A DNA stretch of 51,756 bases from Serinicoccus chungangensis (GCF_001483745.1 NZ_LQBL01000033.1:1-51756); one strand, 5' to 3'; counted from the stretch's first letter, positions 31,859 through 40,939 are shown. Numbers and translations: made by a program. The notes: generated by a model not told the origin, from the letters alone.

Positions 31859-32506
31859 TCAGCCCTGGTCGCCCCGCGGCTGGCGACGCAGACCCACGGC
31901 GGCCGCGCCGGCACCGGCGACCGCCAGGACGGCACCACCGACGAGCAGCGGCGACAGCCCGGTCTCACGCAGCGGCCCGTCGGTCTCGACCGCGGGTCCC
32001 GCGGCCTGCACGTCCTCCTCGGCCGGGTCGTCGCCCGCGGCCGCGTCGTCGCTGCCGGCGGTCGCCTCGTCGTCCCCGGCTGCGGTCTCGTCCTCGGCCG
32101 CCTGGTCCTCGGCGGCCGCACCGCCGTCGGACTCCTCCTCGGGCGCCGGTGCCTCCTCCTCGGCGGCCGCAGTGCCCTGGCACAAGGTGATCTCGCGGAT
32201 GACCGCCCCGCCCTCGCTGCTGTAGGTCTCCCCGTAGCCGGGGTTCGCGACCTCGACGGTGCTGTCGTCCGAGGTGAGGGTCAGGGCGACCCACTCGTTG
32301 CCCCCCTCGAGGTAGGGCCCGTGGGTCGCCTCGTCGAGGTACGTCGCCGTCGCCGTGCCGGGCATGGCCATGACGTCGCACCGCACGTTGTCGTAGGTGT
32401 CGGCCAGCTGGTCCTCGTCGACCGCCAGGGCGGGGCCGGCGGCCAGCGCCGTGAGCGCGGCCGCTCCGGCCGCGACGGTCAGGGTCCGCAGGGTCGTCGT
32501 CCTCAT
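31859..32506 (-). CDS. Secreted protein with LRETG sorting-like tail, probable sortase substrate
   Basis: A 215-residue protein. It has a signal peptide (residues 1 to about 28, ending GPALA), a mature beta-rich domain with two cysteines (NVRCDV and TLCQG) that could form a disulfide, a long Glu/Asp/Ala/Gly-rich stalk, then LRETG at residues 179-183, a hydrophobic helix and a terminal RRQPRGDQG. This is the layout of a cell-wall sorting signal with arginine in place of the proline of LPXTG. It precedes the class F sortase gene by 19 bp. The mature domain is not recognised. The ATG is preceded by GGAGAGGACC. Confidence 0.78.
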   Translation of the reverse strand: MRTTTLRTLTVAAGAAALTALAAGPALAVDEDQLADTYDNVRCDVMAMPGTATATYLDEATHGPYLEGGNEWVALTLTSDDSTVEVANPGYGETYSSEGGAVIREITLCQGTAAAEEEAPAPEEESDGGAAAEDQAAEDETAAGDDEATAGSDDAAAGDDPAEEDVQAAGPAVETDGPLRETGLSPLLVGGAVLAVAGAGAAAVGLRRQPRGDQG

Positions 32507-32682
32507 GAGGGTCCTCTCCGCAGGCACGCGGTTGGTCGCGGTGCCGGGTCGTCCCGCGCACGGACCCACCCGGTCACACACATCACATCTGCCACATCTG
32601 ACGCTTCCGCACCCTAGCGAGGGCGGGCCCGCACCCCGACCCACCTGCCCGGCGTGTCGCCGAACCGCGGACGCCGCGTCGG

Positions 32683-34602
32683 TCAGCGCGCGTGCACGAG
32701 GGCCACGAGGGTGGCGCCCTCCTGCGGCAGGTTGCTGCGCGGGGTGACGACCGTCGCCACCCCGTCCTGCACGACGAACATGAGGACCGCCTCCGGCTCC
32801 CGCTCCCGGAAGTCGTCGAGCGTGTGCTGGGAGGTCAGCCGGGTCTTGCGTACCTGCATCCCCTCCCGGGTCGCGGTGTCCAGCTCGGGCGCCGACATCG
32901 GCGGGGAGAAGGCGACCTGCGCGGTGAGCTTGCTGGCGGTCTGCTGCTTGGCCTTGGCCTCCGACAGCGTGCCGCCGCTGCCCCCGCTCGTCCGGTCCCG
33001 GGGTCGCGAGCGCCGCGGAAGGGACTCGCCCTGGCGCCGCAGCTGGTAGGTGTTGGACTGGCCGAGGGCGTGCCCGAACTCGCGCGCCGCCGTCGAGTTG
33101 GTGTCGTCGTCGTGCGTGGCCGCGACGAGGGAGCCGAGACCGGCCAGTTCCATGTCCTCCACGGCATACTCCGACAGGATGTGCGTGCGCTCCACCCGCA
33201 GCCCCGCCATCCGCGCCTGGGCGACCTCGGCCGGCGCCAGCGAGACGAGCAGCGTCGGCACCTTGAGCTCGGTGAGCACCCCTGCGGCCTGGCGGGCCCA
33301 CAGCGGCGCCCCGGCGAAGAGGACGCCGTTCGGCGTCGTCGTCGCCAGCCCCAGCCGCTCGGCCAGGCGCCCCACCCCCAGCCCGTAGACCGCGACCGTC
33401 ACGACGATCGTCACGAAGACCAGGGGCACCAGGTCGGCCGAGGCGACCACGAGCTGCTCCAGCCGCTCCGCCGTGGCCTCGAGCGCCAGGCTCTCCTGGG
33501 CGTCCTCGCCGCCGAGCGCGGCCAGCGAGCGCGCCTCGTCGGCCGCGTGCTCGATCTCCAGCGCGAAGATGCTCGTCACCGCGGCGGCCACGATGCCCCG
33601 CGGCGCCATGAAGGCGAGCAGGGTGCGTTCCTGCCGGGTCGCCTGGGTGCCGAGCAGGCCCAGCGCCACGGACGCCGGGCGCACCACCAGGATCAGGAGC
33701 AGGACGAAGACCGCCGCGGTCGGCGCGATGGCCACCACCTCGGCAGGGCTGACCCGCCCGGCCAGCAGCACGAAGAGCGCGCCCACGATGAGCACCTGCA
33801 GGTGCTCCTTGAACTCCCGCACGTGCTCCAGCCGCAGCCCCGGCCGGTTGGCGAGGTAGATCCCCAGCATCGTCACGGTCAGCAGGCCGCTCTCGGACTG
33901 CAGCTCGTTGGAGAGCACCAGGGACCCGACCGCGGCCGCGAGGAAGGTCACGCCCTCGAGGAAGTCCGGGATGAGGTGGCGCCGCATGGCCACCTCGAGC
34001 AGGACGCCGAAGAGCAGCGCGAGCACGGTGGAGATGACGACCGTCCGGCCCAGCGTGAGGGCGGCCGTGGCGAGCGCCCCGTCGGGGCCGCCGACGATGA
34101 TGGCCTGGAAGACGAGCACGGCCAGGATCGCGCCGATGGGGTCGACGACGATGCCCTCCCACCGCAGCATGGAGGACACCCGTCGGGTGGGGCGCAGCTG
34201 GCGGATGATGGGGGCGATGACGGTGGGGCCGGTCACGACGAGCAGCGCCCCGATGAGCAGCGCGAGCTGCCACTCGACCCCGGCGACGATGGCGGCCACG
34301 GTGGTCAGCGCCCAGGCCAGCAGCACGGTGACGGAGCAGAGCCGGAGGACGGCCGTGCTCAGACCCCGCAGGTCGCGGAAGCGCAGCGACAGCGACCCCT
34401 CGAAGAGGATGACGCCGACCGCCAGGTTGACGCCCGCGAAGAGCAGGTCCCGGCCGAGCACCGTCTCAGGGCTGACGAACTGCCCCAGCCCGAACCCGAC
34501 GACGAGCAGCAGCAGGATCGAGGGCACCCGCAGCCGGTATGCCGTGAGCTGGCACACGATGGCGACCCCGAGCACGAGGGCGAGGTAGGGGGCGGGCGAC
34601 AC
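32683..34602 (-). CDS. Na+/H+ antiporter (CPA1, NhaP/YjcE-like) with cytoplasmic domain
   Basis: A 639-residue protein. The N-terminal 400 residues are a cation:proton antiporter with ten or more helices; VNLAVGVILFEGSLSLRF, TGPTVIAPII and EGIVVDPIGAILAVLVF match CPA1 helices carrying the ion-binding Asp residues, and MAPRGIVAAAV is the family MAPRG signature. The C-terminal 200 residues are cytoplasmic: a degenerate TrkA-N/RCK-like segment (AGVLTELKVPTLLVSLAP) and a further beta-rich domain with a Ser/Arg/Gly-rich linker. It exchanges Na+ or K+ for H+. GTG at 34602 gives a start right at helix 1. It is divergent from the coiled-coil gene. Confidence 0.88.
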   Translation of the reverse strand: MSPAPYLALVLGVAIVCQLTAYRLRVPSILLLLVVGFGLGQFVSPETVLGRDLLFAGVNLAVGVILFEGSLSLRFRDLRGLSTAVLRLCSVTVLLAWALTTVAAIVAGVEWQLALLIGALLVVTGPTVIAPIIRQLRPTRRVSSMLRWEGIVVDPIGAILAVLVFQAIIVGGPDGALATAALTLGRTVVISTVLALLFGVLLEVAMRRHLIPDFLEGVTFLAAAVGSLVLSNELQSESGLLTVTMLGIYLANRPGLRLEHVREFKEHLQVLIVGALFVLLAGRVSPAEVVAIAPTAAVFVLLLILVVRPASVALGLLGTQATRQERTLLAFMAPRGIVAAAVTSIFALEIEHAADEARSLAALGGEDAQESLALEATAERLEQLVVASADLVPLVFVTIVVTVAVYGLGVGRLAERLGLATTTPNGVLFAGAPLWARQAAGVLTELKVPTLLVSLAPAEVAQARMAGLRVERTHILSEYAVEDMELAGLGSLVAATHDDDTNSTAAREFGHALGQSNTYQLRRQGESLPRRSRPRDRTSGGSGGTLSEAKAKQQTASKLTAQVAFSPPMSAPELDTATREGMQVRKTRLTSQHTLDDFREREPEAVLMFVVQDGVATVVTPRSNLPQEGATLVALVHAR

Positions 34603-34783
34603 GCTCGCAGTCTGCCAGCACCGCGCGTCCCGGCCCGGTCCACCGGCGCGTCGGGGTCCTCGGCGCCCGCCGGCCCGGTGAGGAGGCACGGCGTCGGGAC
34701 TGGCCCCGGCGCTCGGTTTGTGGTCGACGGCGGCGACCCGCTGCGCGAGGTGGACCTGGGCGGCGCTGGCTAGCCTGGGCCGG

Positions 34784-35767
34784 GTGGACGAGCAGGTGGA
34801 CGAGCAGGCGGAGGAGTCCGGCGAGGAGGCGCTGCGCGCGGCGGTCTCCGCGGTGTATGCCGCCGCGCCCGCCGACTTCGTCGCGACCCGCAAGGAGTGG
34901 GTCGGCCGGCTGCGCTCGCAGGGGCGGAAGGACCTGGCGAAGGAGGTCGGCGCGCTGCGCAAGCCCAGCGTGTCGGCGGCGGCGGTCAACGCCCTGGTGC
35001 GGGCCGGGGACCCGGCCGCCGAGAGGTTGAAGGAGGTCGGGGCCCGGCTGCGGCACGCCCAGTCGGCGATGGACGTGACCGGGCTGCAGGAGCTGCGCGC
35101 CGAGCGCGACGCCGTGCTGGCCGCGTGGGTCGCGGCCGCCCGCCGGCACGCGCCCGTGCCGCTCACGGCAGGAGGGGAGAGCGAGGTCCGCGACACGGGG
35201 GTCGCCGCCCTGGCCGGCGCGGACGCGACCGAGGTGGTGCTCGGTGGGACGCTGACCCGGGCGCTCGCCTACAGCGGGTTCGGCGAGGTCGACGTGGCCG
35301 ACGCCGTGGCGCGCACGAGCACCGGGGTGGTGCTCACCCGGATCGAGGGTGGCGGCGCCGAGGACGAGCCGGCACCCGCCGTGGCCGGGGACCCGTCCCG
35401 CGACGACGACGGGGCGACGCCGGCGGGACCCGACGGGGCGGCTGAGGAGCCCGACGACAGCGACGCACTGCAGCGGCTGCAGGACGAGCTGGAGGCGGCC
35501 GAGGCGGAGGTCGGCCGGGCGCGAGAGACCCGCAAGGAGGCCGCGGCGACGGCAGCCCGGCGACGGGACGAGCTCGGGGTCGCCCGGTCCGGGGTGGAGC
35601 AGGCCCGCCGGCTGCTGGCCCAGGCCGAGCAGCACGCCACCACGGCGCAGGAGCGTGCCGACCGTGCCCAGGGGGAGGAGGATGCCGCGGACGAGGGCCT
35701 GGCGGCGGCCCGCGCCGCCCGGGACGAGGCGCGACGCCGGCTCGAGGAGGCGCAGGACGCCGGCTGA
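34784..35767 (+). CDS. Coiled-coil protein of an uncharacterised actinobacterial family
   Basis: A 327-residue cytoplasmic protein. The N-terminal half is helical (EEALRAAVSAVYAAAPADFVATRKEWVGRLRSQ... KPSVSAAAVNALVRAG), a pattern I recognise as a conserved hypothetical family of actinobacteria. A Gly/Asp/Pro-rich linker (about residues 195-230) leads to a C-terminal heptad-rich Ala/Arg/Glu coiled coil of about 100 residues. No catalytic motif is visible. The start is GTG at 34784; -10-like TAGCCT precedes it by about 10 bp. It ends before a strong convergent hairpin. Confidence 0.65.
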   Translation: MDEQVDEQAEESGEEALRAAVSAVYAAAPADFVATRKEWVGRLRSQGRKDLAKEVGALRKPSVSAAAVNALVRAGDPAAERLKEVGARLRHAQSAMDVTGLQELRAERDAVLAAWVAAARRHAPVPLTAGGESEVRDTGVAALAGADATEVVLGGTLTRALAYSGFGEVDVADAVARTSTGVVLTRIEGGGAEDEPAPAVAGDPSRDDDGATPAGPDGAAEEPDDSDALQRLQDELEAAEAEVGRARETRKEAAATAARRRDELGVARSGVEQARRLLAQAEQHATTAQERADRAQGEEDAADEGLAAARAARDEARRRLEEAQDAG

Positions 35768-35830
35768 GCAGGCCGGTTCGCGTCCCCCGCCGGGGAGGGG
35801 CGCCCCGTCACGTCACGAGCCTGCCGACCC

Positions 35831-35900
35831 CACTCATACGCAGAAGGTGTTCCTCTGCGGGAATGCATCCCGGCGGAGGAACACCTTCTGCGTGGGAGTG
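35831..35900. terminator. Long bidirectional hairpin between convergent genes
   Basis: Arms of about 32 nt flank a five-base loop (ATGCA). The central part of each arm, ACGCAGAAGGTGTTCCTC, is perfectly complementary to its partner; there are a few mismatches near both ends. It lies between the coiled-coil gene and bioY, which converge, so a bidirectional terminator is likely despite the absence of T-runs. The stem is longer than a usual terminator. Confidence 0.65.
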
Positions 35901-35908
35901 TGGTGCGC

Positions 35909-36520
35909 TCAGTCGCGCCCGGAGTCGAGCCGACGCACGATCGCCCACACGGCGGGGAAGATCGCGGCGGCGATGCCGGCCTTGACGATGCCGGGCACGA
36001 TGAAGGGCGTGATGCCCGCGGCGGCGATGGCCGCCGGGTCGGTCATGCCGAGGATGCCGGCCATGTAGGGCACGCCCACGAGGAAGGGGGCGGCCGTGGC
36101 GAGCAGGAAGCCGACCATGGCCAGCCCGACGTGCCGGTCCCAGGCCCGCTCGGCGGCCCACCCGGCGATGGCGGCGGCGGCGACGAAGCCGATGATGAAC
36201 CCGAAGGACGGGGCCAGGAGGTAGGCCGGGCCGCCCGCGCCGCCGGCGAAGATCGGCGCCCCGGCCAGGCCGGCGACCATGTAGGTCGTCAGGGCCGCGG
36301 CACCCCGGCGCATCCCCAGCGCCGACCCGACGAGCATGACGCCCAGGGTCTGCCCGGTGATGGGGACCGGGCCGATACGGAACTCGACGAGGGCCAGCAA
36401 CGAGACCACGACCACACCGCCGGCGACGAGGCCGATGTCGGTGAGGACCCCCCGCCGCGGCAGGAGCCGGTCGGCGAGGACGAGCGACGGTGCGGGGGAC
36501 GAGGCGGAGGCGGTCGACAT
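35909..36520 (-). CDS. bioY: Biotin transporter BioY
   Basis: A 203-residue S-component with six hydrophobic helices. The family signatures GPVPITGQTLGVMLVGSALGMRRG and GGPAYLLAPSFGFIIGF are intact, as is the C-terminal LPFxVGD-like region (FIVPGIVKAGIAAAIFPAVW). BioY captures biotin, either alone or with an energy-coupling factor. No bioM or bioN is adjacent, so it may share an ECF module encoded elsewhere or work alone. ATG start; divergent from pfkA across a 188-bp gap. I see no recognisable BioQ operator in that gap. Confidence 0.93.
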   Translation of the reverse strand: MSTASASSPAPSLVLADRLLPRRGVLTDIGLVAGGVVVVSLLALVEFRIGPVPITGQTLGVMLVGSALGMRRGAAALTTYMVAGLAGAPIFAGGAGGPAYLLAPSFGFIIGFVAAAAIAGWAAERAWDRHVGLAMVGFLLATAAPFLVGVPYMAGILGMTDPAAIAAAGITPFIVPGIVKAGIAAAIFPAVWAIVRRLDSGRD

Positions 36521-36602
36521 GGGCCACAGGATGCCACAGCCCCACCCACGCGACGGGCCGCCACGACCGGCCCCGCAGACCCCGGGGCGACTGGCACCCG
36601 GG

Positions 36603-36615
36603 TGACGTCACGTCA
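36603..36615. promoter_or_regulatory. 13-bp palindrome upstream of pfkA, shared with ilvA
   Basis: TGACGTCACGTCA is a perfect inverted repeat (TGACG/CGTCA around TCA). The ilvA promoter carries TGACGTGACGTCA, identical but for the central base. CATACC directly follows and may be a -10 element for pfkA. A regulator is inferred; its identity is not recognised. The rest of 36521-36708 shows nothing else. Confidence 0.5.
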
Positions 36616-36708
36616 TACCCTGGGACCGCACTGGCGCCGGTCACTGCCCCCTGGGGTGGCCGGCGCGACGTCGTTGCCGCCCTGTGAGACCCCGACGAAG
36701 GACACTGC

Positions 36709-37728
36709 ATGAAGATCGGCCTGCTGACCTCCGGCGGTGACTGCCCCGGCCTCAACGCCGTCATCCGCGGGGTGGTCCTCAAGGGGGACCGGATCTACGA
36801 GCACGAGTTCGTCGGCATCAAGGACGGCTTCCGCGGACTGGTCGAGGACGACATCGTCCCGCTGCCGCGCAAGCGGGTGCGCGGACTGTCCAAGGTCGGC
36901 GGCACCATCCTCGGCACCTCCCGGATCAGCCCGATCCGCACCGGCGGCATCGACCGGGTCAAGGAGGTCATGGACAAGCACGAGATCGACGCGCTCGTGG
37001 CGATCGGCGGCGAGGGGACGCTGACCGTGGCCCGCATGTTCCACGACGAGGGCATCAACGTCGTCGGCGTGCCCAAGACGATCGACAACGACCTCTCCGC
37101 CACCGACCGGACCTTCGGCTTCGACACCGCGGTCTCCATCGCGACCGAGTCCATCGACCGGCTGCGCACCACCGGCGAGGCCCACTCGCGGTGCATGGTC
37201 GTCGAGGTCATGGGCCGCCACGTCGGCTGGATCGCCCTGCACGCCGGAATCGCCAGCGGGGCGCACGCCATCCTCATCCCCGAGGTGCCGGTGAGCTCCG
37301 ACCAGTTGTGCCAGTGGGTGCAGAACGCCATGGACCGCGGCCGCGCGCCCACCATCGTGGTGGCCGAGGGCTTCACCTTCGCGGGGGCCGAGCAGGTCGC
37401 CAGCGACCGGGTCGACGGCTTCGGCCGCCCGCTGCTCGGGGGCATCGGCGAGGCGGTGACCCGCGCCATCGAGGAGCACACGGGGATCGAGACCCGCAAC
37501 ACCACCCTGGGACACCTGCAGCGCGGGGGCGTCCCCAGCTCCTACGACCGGGTGCTGGCCACCCGTTTCGGCACCGCCGCGATCGACTCGGTCAGCGCCA
37601 AGAAGTGGGGCACGATGGTCGCGCTCTCCGGCATGGACATCGTCAACGTCAACCTGCGCGACGCGACCAGCGAGCTCAAGCTCGTCCCCCGCGACCAGTG
37701 GGACGAGGCCGCGATCATGTTCGGCTGA
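36709..37728 (+). CDS. pfkA: 6-phosphofructokinase
   Basis: A 339-residue PFK of the actinobacterial group III. LLTSGGDCPGLNAVIRG, IGGEGTLTVA (100-109), PKTIDND (122-128) and GRHVGWIALHAGIA are intact. It phosphorylates fructose 6-phosphate. At the two positions that distinguish phosphoryl donors in E. coli PFK, this protein has Gly (in GGEGT) and Lys (PKTIDND); the Lys is a hallmark of PPi enzymes, yet Streptomyces ATP-PFKs share the Gly-Lys combination, so ATP is the likelier donor. Start ATG with GAAGGA nine bases upstream. It probably forms its own transcript, convergent with the sugar ABC operon. Confidence 0.94.
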   Translation: MKIGLLTSGGDCPGLNAVIRGVVLKGDRIYEHEFVGIKDGFRGLVEDDIVPLPRKRVRGLSKVGGTILGTSRISPIRTGGIDRVKEVMDKHEIDALVAIGGEGTLTVARMFHDEGINVVGVPKTIDNDLSATDRTFGFDTAVSIATESIDRLRTTGEAHSRCMVVEVMGRHVGWIALHAGIASGAHAILIPEVPVSSDQLCQWVQNAMDRGRAPTIVVAEGFTFAGAEQVASDRVDGFGRPLLGGIGEAVTRAIEEHTGIETRNTTLGHLQRGGVPSSYDRVLATRFGTAAIDSVSAKKWGTMVALSGMDIVNVNLRDATSELKLVPRDQWDEAAIMFG

Positions 37729-37752
37729 GGCCGCTGCGCCCTCCGGTATGCC

Positions 37753-38601
37753 TCACTTGAGCCCGCTGCGGGCGAGGCCGGCGACGAAGAACCGCTGCGC
37801 CACGACGAAGAGCAGCAGGATCGGCAGCATCGACAGCAGCGCCCCGGCCATGAGCGTCGGGTAGTCGGTGGCGTACTGCCCCTGCAGGAAGGCCAACCCC
37901 ACCGGCAGGGTGTAGAGGTCCGGGTCGCGCAGTGCCACCAGCGGCCAGGCGAACTCGTTCCAGCGGTACATGAACGTCATGACGACGAGGACCGCGACCA
38001 GGGGCCGGGCCAGCGGAAGGATCACCCGGGTGAAGACCTGCCACTGGTTGGCGCCGTCCAGCCGGGCCGCCTCGAGCAACTCGTCCGGGATGGACATGAG
38101 GTACTGCCGGGCCAGGAAGATGCCGAAGGCCTCCGCCGACCGGGGCACGATGACCGCCCAGTACGAGTTGACCCACCCGAGCTGCGCGACCAGCTCGAAC
38201 TGCGGGATGAGCAGCACCTGCACCGGGATCATCAGGGTCGCGACGATCGCCATGAGCACGACGGCCCGTCCGGGGAAGCGTCGTTTGGCCAGCACGTAGC
38301 CGGCCAGCAGGTCCACCACGACCGTGAGCACCACGGCGACGACCGCGATGGCCAGCGAGTTCACCGCCCACGTGGTCACCGGGTAGGTCGCGAGCGCCTC
38401 GCGCACCGTGGTCAGGCCCAGCTCGCCGAGCCGGGGCAGGCCGCCACCGACGAGGCTCCCCGGCGGCGAGAGCGCGGTCAGGGTCATCCACACCAGCGGG
38501 AAGAGCCAGACCAGGGAGATGAGCAGCAGCGCGACGAAGCGCCAGCGGCGTCCCGCGCGCTCCCGGCGCCGGGTCGGGGTGGTGGCGGTCGTGGCGCTCA
38601 C
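37753..38601 (-). CDS. Sugar ABC transporter permease, MalG type
   Basis: A 282-residue permease with six helices. The EAA loop EAARLDGANQWQVFTRVILPLARP that contacts the ATPase is intact, and the C-terminal FVAGLARSGLK is the standard MalG-type ending. It is the last gene of a leftward operon binding protein-MalF-MalG and overlaps the MalF stop by four bases (GTGA). No ATPase gene is in the operon, as is usual for actinobacterial CUT1 systems that share MsiK. Its frame is intact, unlike its two upstream partners. The sugar transported is unknown. Confidence 0.9.
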   Translation of the reverse strand: MSATTATTPTRRRERAGRRWRFVALLLISLVWLFPLVWMTLTALSPPGSLVGGGLPRLGELGLTTVREALATYPVTTWAVNSLAIAVVAVVLTVVVDLLAGYVLAKRRFPGRAVVLMAIVATLMIPVQVLLIPQFELVAQLGWVNSYWAVIVPRSAEAFGIFLARQYLMSIPDELLEAARLDGANQWQVFTRVILPLARPLVAVLVVMTFMYRWNEFAWPLVALRDPDLYTLPVGLAFLQGQYATDYPTLMAGALLSMLPILLLFVVAQRFFVAGLARSGLK

Positions 38602-39472
38602 AGCGACTCCTCCGCGTCGCGCTGGGCCCGCCACCACAGGACCGTGGCGGCGAGGATGACGACGAAGACGACCACACCCAGGGCCGTCCCGTAGCCGAGC
38701 TGGCGGGCCTCGAAACCCTCGGCGTAGGCATACGTCACGAGCAGCTCGGTCGCCCGCCCCGGGCCGCCGCCGGTCATCACCCACACCAGGTCGAAGACCT
38801 GGAAGGTCTCGATGACGAGGATGACCGTGAGGAAGAAGGTGGTCGGCTGGATCTGCGGGACGGTCACGTGCCGCAGCCGCTGCCACCAGCCGGCGCCGTC
38901 GAGGGCGGCCGCCTCGTGCAGGTGGTCGTCGACGTTCTGCAGCGCCCCGAGGTAGATGATCGCGGCCAGGCCCACCCGGGACCAGGTGAGCATGAGCAGG
39001 ACGACGAGCATGGCGGGGCCGCCGCCGGACTGCCAGGAGACCGGCCCCAGGCCGACCCAGCCGAGGGCGGTGTTCACGACGCCGACGTTCTCGTCGAAGA
39101 TGAACCGCCCGGCCATGGCCACGACGACGCCCGAGATGACGACCGGCGCGAGGACGATGGTGCGGAACAGCGCGCGCCCACGGACCTCCCCTGCAGCAGC
39201 ATGGCGATGCCGAGCCCGAGCCCGAGCGCCAGCGGTACCGAGACCACCGCCAGCAGGACGGTGTTGAAGGACGCCCGCCAGAAGGCGTCGTCGTCGAGCA
39301 TCCGGCGGTAGTTGCCCAGGCCGACCCACTCCGCCGCACCGACACCGCTGTCGGAGGGGAAGGAGGTGACGACCGCGCTGACCAGGGGCGCGAAGAGGAA
39401 GACCCCGAAGAGCACGAGCGCCGGGAGCAGCATGGCGTAGGAGGTGAGGTGCTCCCGGGCGCGCGCGGTCAC
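38598..39472 (-). pseudogene. Sugar ABC transporter permease, MalF type, frameshifted
   Basis: The N-terminal part (MTARAREHLTSYAMLLPALVL to AMLLQG) reads in one frame from GTG 39472 and the remainder (RALFRTIVLAPVVISGVVV to the stop at 38598) in another. The break is near 39188-39191, in a run of four C on the plus strand; one extra G on the coding strand restores a continuous 291-residue permease with an intact EAA loop (HEAAALDGAGWWQRLRHVTV). The gene length is one short of a multiple of three. Codon usage stays normal on both sides, so this is either a very recent mutation or a homopolymer sequencing error. If real, the protein is truncated after about 95 residues. Confidence 0.85.
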
Positions 39473-40783
39473 CGGGCCACCTCCGCGGCCACGGCCCGCA
39501 GCAGGTCGTCGGCGACCTGCTGCTCGGGACGCTCCCCCGCCAGGAACGCCAGCTCCAGCTGGTCGACGAGGGTGCTGTTGACCGCGTTGAACTGCGGCAC
39601 CGTCACCTGCCGCACGAGGTCCGGCCGGACGACCGTGACCTGCTCGACGTACTGCTGCATCACCTCCGGGTAGGCGGGGAAGTCCAGCGCGGAGGCGTCC
39701 ACGTCGGTGCGGGTCGGCAGGACCCCGGTGGCGGCGCAGAAGTCCGCCTGCTGCTGGGCGCCGACGCAGTATGCCGCGAACGCGGCGGCGGCCTCGGCGC
39801 GCGGCCCGTCGACGACGGCCAGGGCGTTGCCGCCCAGGTCGGCACTGGCCCGTCGCTGCCGGGGCAGCGGTGTCGCGACCCAGTCGAAGGGCACCTCGAG
39901 GCCGGGCAGCGTGAAGCTCCCCACGAAGGCCATCGCGACGGTCTGGGCGCCGAAGAGCTGGTCGGTGTACTGGCTGCTCTTGGGCAGCGCCGAGCTCGGG
40001 GTCAGCCCCTCACGGAAGAAGGTCCGGGTCATCCCCAGGGCGGCGACGACGGCGAACGGGTCGGGCGCGGCGTCGTCCAGCCCTCGGAGAGCAGGCGGCC
40101 GTCGGCCTGGTCCACCCAGTTGAGCCACCGGTAGGCGCCGGCCTGCTGCCAGTTGACGGCGAGCGCGGTCCGCCCCGGGCCGGCGCCGTCGGCCACCCGG
40201 CGGGACACCTCGAGGAACTCCTCCCAGGTCCAGGCGTCGTCCAGCGACCCGGGCAGCCGGGTGACGCCGGCCGCCTCGACCGCGGCGGTGTTGACGAGCA
40301 CCATGGGGTGTCGGTGTGGTGCGGCACCCCGAAGGTGCCGTCCTCGTCGCTCACCGCCGCCCAGAACTGCTCGGCGACCACCGGCTCCAGCTCGGCCACC
40401 GCGGAGGCGGCGAGCGGGCTGAGGACGCCCTGGCTGCGGTAGAGACCGATGTCGTTGTAGGTGACCCGGAACAGGTCCGGCGGGGCACCGGTGCGCAGCC
40501 CGGTGTCGACGGTGGTGAGGGTCTGGGAGAAGGGCACGATCTGGAGGCGTACCTCGACCCCGGTCTCCTGGCGGAACGCCTCGGCCAGGGCGCGGAACGC
40601 CGCCTCCTCCTCGGGCCCGGCCCAGAGGGTCAGCTGCAGCACGTCGTCGGGCCGGTCGGCGCCGGAGTCCTGCAGGCGGAAGCCGGTGCAGCCCGACAGG
40701 CATGCCGTGGCGGCGCCCAGCAGAGCGGCCCTGCGTGTCACTCGCAGCGGTCGTCCAGCCGGCGCCGTGGTGCCGTCCCCCAC
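39469..40783 (-). pseudogene. Sugar ABC transporter substrate-binding lipoprotein, two frameshifts
   Basis: Three consecutive frames together encode one CUT1 binding protein of about 438 residues. The first (GTG 40783 to about 40305) has a twin-arginine-like VTRRAALLG leader with lipobox LSGC (C32) and the binding domain to FGVPHHTDT. The second (about 40305 to 40081) continues MVLVNTAAVEAAGVTRLP to LLSEG. The third (to 39469) continues LDDAAPDPFAVVAALG to the end. Each break needs one extra base, at the GGGG at 40305-40308 and the CCC at 40081-40083. The ends are coupled normally to the MalF gene (4-bp overlap). Decay or homopolymer error, as for MalF. Confidence 0.85.
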
Positions 40784-40939
40784 CTCGCCATGGGAGTCGC
40801 GAGGAGTCGGACGGTGTCGTGTCGTGTCATGTGCGCTCCAGGGGTCGGTCCGGAGCGGGGCACGGTCACGCTATGCGAGCCCAGGTCCGGGAGCGACTCC
40901 AAGCGGCCAGCCCCGACGGCGGGGCGGCGCCGGGCTCGC

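Noticed and set aside
31859-34273. A single long minus-strand gene joining the sortase substrate to upstream sequence
   Set aside because: Only the last 215 codons make a sensible protein with signal peptide; the rest is an out-of-phase shadow of the antiporter gene.
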